A stretch of 15,000 nt of DNA. It comes from JAFDVL01 sp031398365 (GTDB lineage: Bacteria > Acidobacteriota > Blastocatellia > RBC074). Under the pieces are notes generated by a model. That model searched no databases, had not been told where the DNA came from, and saw nothing but the letters and a program-made list of their open reading frames with translations. Position 1 is the stretch's first letter. Every line of letters begins with the position of its first letter. Location of the stretch: contig JANNND010000468.1 in assembly GCA_031398365.1 (NCBI GenBank), forward strand, positions 1 through 15,000. The letters run 5' to 3'. The position numbers were made by a program, and so were the translations under genes. Below, piece by piece: positions 1 to 6,597 of the stretch.

Positions 1-386
1 TCAGGTGGCGGGTCAGTATTAAGATCAATATCCTTCCCAATAACTCGGCTGGCATTTTGCATATAATAACAATCATCTGGTTCCGTGCCTTTTCTGACCT
101 TGTCATTCATCAAGGTCGCTGAACCAATACTATCAAAAGGCTGTCCAGCGGCTTTGACTAACTCTAAAACTAACCAACCAAGTAACATTTTGATTCGCTC
201 ATGTTTTGGGGAAGTCGTCATAATTTGTAATGTTCCATTGTCGTATGCAATTCGGAAGCGCGGTGCATTCCCTAATGCTTTGACGATAGACTTGTATTCT
301 TCCCAGGCCATATTGCGAAAAATTGTCATGGCATCCGGGGGCAAGGCTTTGATAATGGAAAGGTAATCTGTGCTTACTGCAATCAT
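1..386 (-). CDS. Uma2 family (DUF820) endonuclease-like protein, partial
   Basis: The reading frame starts with ATG at 386 on the minus strand and leaves the window at base 1 after 128 codons, so the C-terminus is missing. It resembles the Uma2 (DUF820) family, which has a PD-(D/E)XK nuclease fold. Visible family-type segments are MAWEEYKSIVKALG (residues 26-39), YDNGTLQIMTTSPKHERIK (48-66), a GS-T motif near 88-91, and GTEPDDCYYM (100-109), which carries the first conserved acidic positions. The next expected motif, a D-L-V-x-E-V strand with the catalytic acid and lysine, lies just outside the window. A GAGG Shine-Dalgarno sequence sits 7 bases before the ATG. The gene begins 16 bases after the stop of the TPM-domain gene on the same strand, so the two may be co-transcribed. 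Family assignment is fairly sure from motif memory. The biological role of Uma2 proteins is poorly known. Confidence 0.8.
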   Translation of the reverse strand, partial: MIAVSTDYLSIIKALPPDAMTIFRNMAWEEYKSIVKALGNAPRFRIAYDNGTLQIMTTSPKHERIKMLLGWLVLELVKAAGQPFDSIGSATLMNDKVRKGTEPDDCYYMQNASRVIGKDIDLNTDPPP

Positions 387-402
387 AGTAAAACCTCAAA
401 GC

Positions 403-2259
403 TTAATCGCTACTGCTACTCCCGGAATCACTGCTGCTGCCAGAATCGCTGCTGCCAAAATCACTACTGCTGCCCCAATCGCTACTGTCACTGCTCGACG
501 CCCAATCGCTCGACGAATCGCCGGAACTACTGCTGGAATCGCCACCCCAGCCAAAATCCATGCCGCCGGAATTGTTATCATAGCTTTGTTGCGGCTGTTC
601 CACCGGGTAGCCTCTCTCATCGGGGACGTACACCGGTTCATTGTAATGCCGCTGCGATTCGCCGAAGTCAATCACGCCATCGCCGTTCCAATCGCGCGCG
701 CCGGGCGAATCATAAATTGGCTGCTGCGAATAGGGCTGCGAATAATAGTAATCGTTGTGATAGTACGGATAAATCGCGGGGCCGTAATAGGTATGCTGAT
801 TGAAAAGCTGGCTCATCATCCAGATGTCTACCCAGCTTGTGTTGCGTTGATACGGATCATAGGGCTGATAGTCACGGCGCGGGTCATACGTGGGATCGTT
901 CGACCAATGCACGCGGCGGCCATCCACTTCACGTGTCAGGACTTTGGGCATCTGGCCTTGCCCCATTCCATCGGCGTGCGCGCGTGAAGTCAGCACGCGA
1001 ATCTCCTGTCCGTCTCTGTCTTTGAGCGCGACGACGACCGCTTCGTCTTTATTAAGCGGACGACCATCGAAGTAATCGAAGACGTCTTCGGTGTTTCTTT
1101 GCGGCGGTGGCGGCGCACCTAGTTTCGCCGCCGCTTCCTTGATTTCTTTAATGCCGGGCAAGTAATCAAAGTAGCGTTCGGGTTGGCGCACCGCGTCTTG
1201 CAGCGTCACATTCAAGCGATCAATTTTGGTGTGATCCTTCCAGTTGTTTTCGGCTTTAATGGCTTCATATTCGCTCTGCCAATTCACAAAACGCGCGTTG
1301 ACATCAAACTCTTTGCCGAGCTTGTCATTGATTTCGTTCATCAACAGATTGATGCCTTCGTTGAGTTTGTTTTTGTGAGATTGTTGTTTCAGTTTGCGCC
1401 GACCGACTACGAAGGCTACGCCCGCGCCCGCTGCGCCGAGGCCAAGCAATCCTAAAAAGCCAAATGATCCCCTGCGCGTTGTGCGATCTGATGCAGCTTC
1501 CATCGTCAGCGCGCGAGCAAACTCCGCCATCCCCAGTCCGAAGCCGGAACGACCTGCCTGTTGTTGCTTGAAGAATGGTGTTGCAGCCTGTGCCGCGGCT
1601 GTAATTTCCGCATTGTCGAGTTCCGATTCGCCGCGCAAGCCTGTCGCGTAAACGCCTTCCTGACTGGCCACAACCACGATGTCATTGGCTTTCAAGTTGC
1701 CCATTTTGCGCACATCGCGTAGCACAAACTCTTTGGTTTTGATGGCACGACCCGGCGGGACCAGATACGTGCGCAAGTTGAAGCCGCGACCACGCGCATC
1801 GTTGATGATTTTTTCCAGTTCGGTTTTGTCTGCTGGCGTCAGAGTATTGGTGTAATCCATGACCGCTTTGCCAGCGGTGAGGTCGGCTAACACTTGATCC
1901 AGTTGCGCGTCATTGACCAGACGCGGTGCATTGCCTGCGGGCCTATTGCCACCCCGCGCTTCGGCTAAGCGTTGCTCGAAGAACTGCCGATTCGGTGCGA
2001 ATTTGAGCGAGGGGTCAAGTCTTTGCGCGGTTTCCAGCGGTTTGACAGCATCGGCATTGCGCTTGAGCCGTAAGTAGGAAAGCCCTAACCCGTAATGGCT
2101 CATGGCATCATTTCGTTCGCGTGCCGCAGCCTCAAACAAGAGCGCAGCTTTGGCATAATCTTTCGCTTCATATGCTTTGCGCGCGTCTGAAAAGTTATCA
2201 GCAAATACACCCGTCGCACCTGTTAGAAGCAAGAGGAAACCAAGTAATATGTTCTTCAT
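403..2259 (-). CDS. TPM-domain protein with signal peptide, TPR-like region, EF-hand-like loop and Ser/Asp/Gly tail
   Basis: This 618-residue protein starts with a signal peptide (residues 1-20, ending VFA). A TPR-like helical region follows (about 23-100, with YEAKDYAKAALLFEAA and YGLGLSYLRLKR). Residues about 117-255 match the TPM domain (TLP18.3/Psb32/MOLO-1 type), including LTPADKTELEKIINDARGRG and a beta-strand DIVVVASQEGVYATGL. One membrane helix is at about 265-286 (GFLGLLGLGAAGAGVAFVVG). The rest is a long, presumably soluble region rich in Tyr and Pro around 450-520. It holds a sequence that fits the EF-hand loop consensus, DWNGDGVIDFGE (523-534). It ends in a low-complexity tail of Ser, Asp, Gly and Trp (about 565-618). 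TPM proteins are envelope proteins linked to assembly or repair of membrane complexes; the role here is inferred only. The ATG at 2259 has GGGA six bases upstream. The gene is 71 bases downstream of the kinase gene on the same strand. Confidence 0.85.
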   Translation of the reverse strand: MKNILLGFLLLLTGATGVFADNFSDARKAYEAKDYAKAALLFEAAARERNDAMSHYGLGLSYLRLKRNADAVKPLETAQRLDPSLKFAPNRQFFEQRLAEARGGNRPAGNAPRLVNDAQLDQVLADLTAGKAVMDYTNTLTPADKTELEKIINDARGRGFNLRTYLVPPGRAIKTKEFVLRDVRKMGNLKANDIVVVASQEGVYATGLRGESELDNAEITAAAQAATPFFKQQQAGRSGFGLGMAEFARALTMEAASDRTTRRGSFGFLGLLGLGAAGAGVAFVVGRRKLKQQSHKNKLNEGINLLMNEINDKLGKEFDVNARFVNWQSEYEAIKAENNWKDHTKIDRLNVTLQDAVRQPERYFDYLPGIKEIKEAAAKLGAPPPPQRNTEDVFDYFDGRPLNKDEAVVVALKDRDGQEIRVLTSRAHADGMGQGQMPKVLTREVDGRRVHWSNDPTYDPRRDYQPYDPYQRNTSWVDIWMMSQLFNQHTYYGPAIYPYYHNDYYYSQPYSQQPIYDSPGARDWNGDGVIDFGESQRHYNEPVYVPDERGYPVEQPQQSYDNNSGGMDFGWGGDSSSSSGDSSSDWASSSDSSDWGSSSDFGSSDSGSSSDSGSSSSD

Positions 2260-2270
2260 AATTCATCCCA

Positions 2271-2330
2271 AATTTGAAATTTGAAATTGCAAAATCTTAG
2301 CTCAAATTTTAGCTCTCAAATCTCAAATTA
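2271..2330. repeat. AT-rich imperfect inverted repeat of short TTTGAAA-like units
   Basis: The 71-base spacer between the kinase stop and the TPM gene start is almost wholly made of short AT-rich units. The left arm (2271-2288) repeats a seven-base AATTTGA-like unit. The right arm (2313-2330) carries the opposing form, CTCAAATCTCAAATTA, and matches the left arm in inverted orientation at about 14 of 16 positions. The middle holds a near-direct repeat (TTAGCTCAAA and TTAGCTCTCAAA). It could form a hairpin in the transcript between the two genes. It may be a dispersed intergenic repeat, or act as an attenuator or partial terminator; no T-tract makes a terminator certain. Confidence 0.6.
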
Positions 2331-4592
2331 TCATTCCTTCGCATTCGGCAATTCAATCACAAACCGCGCGCCGTGGGGAAGGTTATCTTCGACGCGAATC
2401 CTTCCGCTGTGTTCAGCGACGATGTGGCTGACGATGGCCAGGCCCAAACCGGTACCGCGTTTACGGGTCGAAAAATATGGCGAAAAGATGCGTTCCCGAT
2501 CTGCCGGAGCGATGCCGGGGCCAGTGTCCGCAATCGTGATTTCCACGGCATCCTGCTCAAAGACTTCGCGCGTCGCAATCGTCAGTGACTTTTCCTCCAG
2601 CGCGAATTTGCTTTCTGTGATGGCGTGCAAGGCGTTGTCAATCAGGTTTACCAGCGCGCGTTTGATTTGTTCGCGGTCAATGAACACGGGCGGCAATTCG
2701 GTCGCCAGCTTATGGGCCAGCTTAATGCCATCCAGCCGTTCTTCGTACAGCTTCAGCGTGTCAGTTACCACTTCGTTAATGTCGCTCAACATCGGCTTGG
2801 CGGCAGGCAGGCGCGCAAAGCTTGAAAATTCATCCACCATGCGTTGCAGCGTTGCGACCTCATCGCCAATCAATGTGGTGCATTCGCGCACCAACTTCGT
2901 GCCGCGTTCGTCCAGACAAGGATACGGCGCCACGCCATTGATATTGGTCGTCCCATTGCTTGTCGCGCCGAGCAGGTTCTTGGCCAATCGTTCCGCCGAC
3001 AAACGAATCGGGGTCAGCGGATTTTTGATTTCGTGCGCCATGCGCCGCGCCACCTCGCTCCAGGCGGAGCGTCGCTGCGCTTCGATCAGGTCGGACAAAT
3101 CTTCGATCATAATCACCGTGCCGCGCGAATGTCCGTGCGAACCGGGCAAGGCAGTGACCGTGACAGACGCATCCAGCTTGACGTTGTTCGCCAATTTGAA
3201 ATGCACATCGCGCGAAGCCGAACTGCCACGCAGCGCCCGCCGAATCATGCGGCGCAGTTCCTCGCGTTGTTCTTCCGGCAATAACACGGCGAGTTCCGCG
3301 CCATTGGCCGGCATGGTTTTCATCGTCTGCTCTAAGCGCAATAAGCGAATTGCCGCCGGGTTAATCGTCGTCACGCGGTTTTGTTCATCCAGCGAAATCA
3401 CGCCTGCCGAAAGGTGCTGCAAAATCGTTTCGATGTAGCGTCGTCGTTCATCCAACGCGGTTGCGGAGAGTTCCACCTGCGCGCGGTTTTCCTGTAGCTC
3501 TGCCGCCATTTCATTGAAGGAGCGCGCCAATGCGGCCAGTTCATCATCACCCACGATGTCCGCGCGCCCGGTCAAATCGCCTGCCCGAATACGTTCGGTG
3601 GCTTCGGCCAATTGCTGCACAGGTGCGGCGATGCTGCGCGCCACTTTGATCGCCATCCACGTCGCAATAAAAAGTGCGAACAACGTCAGCAAGCCCAGGG
3701 CCAGTTGCGCATTGGTGCGAATCGCGCGTTGCTGTTGCTGCAATTGTCCATAAGTCGCGGCGTATTGTTCGATCTGGGTGAGGCGCTGGGCGATTTTGGG
3801 GTCTATCAGACGTGTGATGACAATTGAATTTTTACTCTCCGGCAGCGCAGCAGCGGCGAGCAATGAAAGGCTGGTGGAGGCGCGGAAAACTTGTGTGACG
3901 CTTGGTTCACCGCGGACAATACGGGCGCGCATTTGTTGCGTAGCGGCGTTTAGTTCATTGCTCGGCACAGGGGTTTCAGGGGCAGCTTCGCGAAAAATCA
4001 ATTTGTCGGTTGGCTCGTAAATTTCGATTGAAGACAACCGCTGATTGTTGCGCTCTGTTTGCAATGTATGGGCAATATCTTCGCTGGTGGCAGCGATCCG
4101 GGCCAGCGTGACGGCAATATGTTGCAGGCTTTCTTCTTCAGATTGCAAATAGCTTTTCTGAATTTGCTGCGCGTTTTCGGCCATCTTCCGCGTCGGCAAA
4201 CTGAACCATTTCTCAACGCTGCGATTGATCAGCAGCACAGTCGAAGAAAACATAAACACGACAGGCAGCAGGGAGAGCGCGACCGAAAAGCTGACCAGCC
4301 GCGTGGTGAACCGCGAGCCTAATTTCATTGGCTTCGTCTCACCACGCAGCTTGATAATGTTGCGCGCCAAGACCATCAGCAGCACGATGAACGCGATGAC
4401 ATTCAGCGTCGAAAGCGCAAACAGAATCAACGTCTCGCTGGCCGAGCCGGGCGTAAACCACTCTTCCGTATTGAAGGCTTGTAAGACGAGCAGCGAAACC
4501 GCCAACAGCAATGTCGCTATTGCCAGCAGGATCACGCGCGTGCGGCGCGACGAACGGTGAGGCGGACTGATTGGTGTGGGAGAATCGGACAT
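2331..4592 (-). CDS. NtrY-like membrane sensor histidine kinase
   Basis: This 753-residue protein has the layout of an NtrY-type two-component sensor kinase. Three N-terminal membrane helices lie at about 19-39, 53-77 and 98-122. A periplasmic sensing region spans about 123-294, and a fourth helix about 295-316. A HAMP linker follows (about 317-370, IAAPVQQLAEATERIRAGDL), then a PAS domain (about 380-500, LQHLSAGVISLDEQNRVTTINPAA within it). The H-box is at 516-536 with H520 in MAHEIKNPLTPIRLSAERL. The N-box is QIKRALVNLIDNALHAI (642-658), the G1 box DTGPGIAP (689-696), the F-box FSPYF (703-707) and the G2 box GTGLGL (713-718). It should autophosphorylate on H520 and pass phosphate to a response regulator. 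None is encoded in this window. An insert of about 15-20 residues (541-560) sits between the phosphorylation helices. No strong Shine-Dalgarno precedes the ATG at 4592. The stimulus is unknown. Confidence 0.93.
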   Translation of the reverse strand: MSDSPTPISPPHRSSRRTRVILLAIATLLLAVSLLVLQAFNTEEWFTPGSASETLILFALSTLNVIAFIVLLMVLARNIIKLRGETKPMKLGSRFTTRLVSFSVALSLLPVVFMFSSTVLLINRSVEKWFSLPTRKMAENAQQIQKSYLQSEEESLQHIAVTLARIAATSEDIAHTLQTERNNQRLSSIEIYEPTDKLIFREAAPETPVPSNELNAATQQMRARIVRGEPSVTQVFRASTSLSLLAAAALPESKNSIVITRLIDPKIAQRLTQIEQYAATYGQLQQQQRAIRTNAQLALGLLTLFALFIATWMAIKVARSIAAPVQQLAEATERIRAGDLTGRADIVGDDELAALARSFNEMAAELQENRAQVELSATALDERRRYIETILQHLSAGVISLDEQNRVTTINPAAIRLLRLEQTMKTMPANGAELAVLLPEEQREELRRMIRRALRGSSASRDVHFKLANNVKLDASVTVTALPGSHGHSRGTVIMIEDLSDLIEAQRRSAWSEVARRMAHEIKNPLTPIRLSAERLAKNLLGATSNGTTNINGVAPYPCLDERGTKLVRECTTLIGDEVATLQRMVDEFSSFARLPAAKPMLSDINEVVTDTLKLYEERLDGIKLAHKLATELPPVFIDREQIKRALVNLIDNALHAITESKFALEEKSLTIATREVFEQDAVEITIADTGPGIAPADRERIFSPYFSTRKRGTGLGLAIVSHIVAEHSGRIRVEDNLPHGARFVIELPNAKE

Positions 4593-4641
4593 GGTGTTTA
4601 GGTTATTTCGTTTGCGCTAAGATTCTAAGTCCGAAGCTGGG

Positions 4642-4811
4642 AAATCAAAAGGCAAAAGGCAAATATCAAAAGGCAAAAGTGGGATTCGGAAAGAAGCCCT
4701 TTTCTGAATTCCTAAATAAGTTCCGGCCTTTTAACCTTTGCCGCCAGTCGCGACTGATTGAGATTAGCCTTTTGATTTCTGCAAAGCAGATTGACTTTTG
4801 CCTTTTGATTT
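4642..4811. repeat. Opposed copies of an ATCAAAAGGCAAAAG unit flanking about 90 bases
   Basis: The divergent spacer between the kinase and CPBP genes contains two direct copies of ATCAAAAGGCAAAAG (4644-4658 and 4665-4679, period 21). Opposed copies lie to the right: a full one at 4794-4811 (ACTTTTGCCTTTTGATTT) and a partial one at 4767-4778. The arms are exact over at least 15 bases and could pair across a loop of about 115 bases. Between the right-hand copies lies a small perfect hairpin, TCTGC-AAA-GCAGA (4778-4790). No promoter could be assigned with confidence. It looks like a dispersed non-coding repeat, similar in style to the AT-rich spacer at 2271-2330. Function is unknown. Confidence 0.65.
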
Positions 4812-4825
4812 GGTTTCCTCTGGGT

Positions 4826-5812
4826 GTGAATTCTATTTTCATTGATCCAGAGACCAGGCTTCTGCGCAGCGGTTGGCGCGCGTTGCTGTATTTGCTCCTC
4901 TCGCCCTTTGCCATTTTTTTGCTTGCACAGCTTTTGCCTGCTGAAAAAGCCGAATCCGCCGGAATCGCTTTGAACTTCCCGACGATCATTAGCTATGTAG
5001 TCCAGGTTGCGTGGCTGATCTTGGCGGCGTGGTTATGTTTGAAGTATTTAGAGAAAATGCGGCTGTCTTCATTAGGCTTGGCCTTCTTTCGTGGCTGGTG
5101 GCGCGAAACGTGGCTTGGCTTGTTGATTGCCGCGTTGATGATGAGCGCGGTTGTGGTGTTGCAGGCGCTGGGCGGTGGCACGCGCTTGATGCTCAATCCA
5201 CTGTTTTGGAAAACAGTGGAGGGCGCGCGTAGCTTTGATTTCATTGGCTTCGGAATGATTGCGCGCGATGTCGCGCTGGCATTTGTTTTGTTTGCCTTGG
5301 CCGCCGCATTTGAAGAATTGCTGTTTCGTGGCTATCCATTTCAAACGTGGTTGCGCGGTGGGATTGCGCTAGCCATTCCGATTGTTTTGCTGTCAGTATT
5401 TTTTGGCGTGGTGCATTTGGGCAATCCGAGCAATACAAAATTTGCAACCGTGAATACAATTCTGGCGGGCATCTGGCTTGCCATCGCATATTTGAAAACG
5501 CGCAGCCTGTGGTTTCCAACCGCGCTGCATATGGGTTGGAACTGGATGATGGGCGCGGTCTTTGGTCTGCCGGTGAGTGGGTTGAAATTTGTGCCGCACC
5601 CTGTTTTGCTGGCGACCAGCGAGGCTCCGTTGTGGTTGACGGGTGGTGATTATGGCTGCGAGGGCGGAGTTGCGGCGACAGTCGTGTTGATTGTGGCAAC
5701 GCTCGTCATTTGGCAAGCAAAGTGGTTGCAGGTTGCGCCGGGAATGCAAGTGGCCCTTGGCGCGTCCAATCTGGAAACACAAGAAACAATCAAGCTGGGA
5801 TTGGTTGAATAG
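4826..5812 (+). CDS. CPBP family intramembrane metalloprotease
   Basis: The protein carries the three motifs of CPBP (Abi, CAAX protease and bacteriocin-processing) intramembrane proteases. These are EELLFR with E163, E164 and R168; FFGVVHLG with H197; and ALHMGWNW with H235 and N239. Six to eight hydrophobic segments are visible, including about 19-37, 53-72, 95-113, 149-162, 180-197, 206-222 and 283-295. Family members cleave substrates inside the membrane; the substrate here is unknown. The open frame reaches back to an ATG at 4571. That extension translates the repeat-rich spacer, so I place the start at GTG 4826, where the sequence becomes VNSIFIDPETRLLRSGWRAL, typical of a family N-terminus. 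This gives 328 residues. No strong Shine-Dalgarno is visible, so the start is the weakest part of the call. The Rieske gene follows after 52 bases on the same strand. Confidence 0.87.
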   Translation: MNSIFIDPETRLLRSGWRALLYLLLSPFAIFLLAQLLPAEKAESAGIALNFPTIISYVVQVAWLILAAWLCLKYLEKMRLSSLGLAFFRGWWRETWLGLLIAALMMSAVVVLQALGGGTRLMLNPLFWKTVEGARSFDFIGFGMIARDVALAFVLFALAAAFEELLFRGYPFQTWLRGGIALAIPIVLLSVFFGVVHLGNPSNTKFATVNTILAGIWLAIAYLKTRSLWFPTALHMGWNWMMGAVFGLPVSGLKFVPHPVLLATSEAPLWLTGGDYGCEGGVAATVVLIVATLVIWQAKWLQVAPGMQVALGASNLETQETIKLGLVE

Positions 5813-5864
5813 CAACGCCAAATCACCTACTATTCGTGCTGTAACAGCCCCTCCTGATGTATTT

Positions 5865-6173
5865 ATGGAAAAACAGATTTTTAAGCTGGCAAGCCTCACC
5901 GACCTGCAACCAGGACAGGCCAAAGCCATTCCCATCAACGGCAACACGATTGCCCTCTTCAATGTCAATGGAACGTATTATGCGATTGATGACGCCTGTC
6001 CGCATCGTGGCGCGTCACTGGCCGAAAGCATTTGCAAGAACGGCAAAGTCTTTTGCAGTTGGCATCTGTTTGACTTTGATTTGAAGACGGGCGAATGCGG
6101 CGCGATTCCTGATTTTCCGGTGCGCACCTACGAACTGAAAATCGAAGGCAACGAAATTTTTGTGTACTGCTGA
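5865..6173 (+). CDS. Rieske [2Fe-2S] ferredoxin-like protein
   Basis: This 102-residue single-domain protein has both Rieske cluster-binding motifs: CPHRGA with C45 and H47, and CSWHLFDF with C64 and H67. These would bind a [2Fe-2S] cluster through two Cys and two His. Its size matches the small Rieske ferredoxins that feed electrons to aromatic-ring dioxygenases, or the NirD-like subunit of nitrite reductase. No oxygenase or reductase is encoded nearby, so its partner is unknown. There is no signal peptide, so it should be cytoplasmic. The frame is open back to 5691, but that part overlaps the CPBP gene, and MEKQIFKLASL at 5865 begins the domain. Its TGA overlaps the ATG of the next gene by one base (TGATG at 6171-6175), which suggests translational coupling. 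Confidence 0.88.
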   Translation: MEKQIFKLASLTDLQPGQAKAIPINGNTIALFNVNGTYYAIDDACPHRGASLAESICKNGKVFCSWHLFDFDLKTGECGAIPDFPVRTYELKIEGNEIFVYC

Positions 6174-6556
6174 TGCGTCACAATTACTATGACAAAGCAC
6201 TCTTCATCGTCGCCGCGATCTTTAATCTCAGCACTGCGGCAATCCTGATTTTTCGTCCTGACATTGTGTTGGCAAGCTTGGCGATTAGCGATCCGGCGGC
6301 CAGATGGCTGGCGCGGTCTATGGCTTCCAGTGTGACCGCATGGGGCGTCGCTTACGCGTTCGTCGTCGTAAATCCGGCGCGCTTTCGGGAGTTCGTGCGG
6401 CTCGGTGTCTTCTCCAAAACACTCTTCTTTGTGATTTATGCAGTGGCATTTTTCAGCGGCGAGATTTCGTTGTCAGCGTTTGTTCCTGCGCTGATAGATT
6501 TGGGATTGGCGGGGTTGTTCGTTGAGTATTTGTGGCGCACAGGTCAGGCTGAGTAG
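6173..6556 (+). CDS. Small four-helix membrane protein, unknown family
   Basis: This 127-residue protein is strongly hydrophobic, with four likely membrane helices at about 8-27, 47-66, 79-95 and 99-120. There is a positively charged loop between the second and third (NPARFREFVRLG). I do not recognise a named family and see no catalytic motif. The ATG shares its A with the TGA stop of the Rieske ferredoxin gene, so the two are almost certainly translated together. An inner-membrane partner for the ferredoxin is possible, but this rests on position alone. The gene is convergent with the minus-strand gene ending at 6598, and the 41-base gap holds no clear terminator. Confidence 0.8.
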   Translation: MRHNYYDKALFIVAAIFNLSTAAILIFRPDIVLASLAISDPAARWLARSMASSVTAWGVAYAFVVVNPARFREFVRLGVFSKTLFFVIYAVAFFSGEISLSAFVPALIDLGLAGLFVEYLWRTGQAE

Positions 6557-6597
6557 ATAAGCTCCCATTCCTTCAAGCTGCTCAATCTAGCTGATTC

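Noticed and set aside
1..386. Uma2-like gene as part of a mobile element or defence island
   Set aside because: No transposase, toxin-antitoxin partner, repeat ends or other defence genes are seen in the visible sequence.
85..399. Two small open frames, one on each strand
   Set aside because: Both overlap the Uma2-like frame on the minus strand, which matches family motifs; they are off-frame shadows.
370..987. 205-codon plus-strand open frame rich in Ala, Ile and Arg
   Set aside because: It mirrors the Ser/Asp-rich tail of the TPM-domain gene and has no Shine-Dalgarno or motif; its low complexity comes from the opposite strand.
2281..3438. 385-codon open frame on the plus strand, opposite the histidine kinase gene
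   Set aside because: It lies within the well-supported kinase gene on the other strand, has Ser/Arg-rich composition typical of an antisense shadow, and shows no domain.
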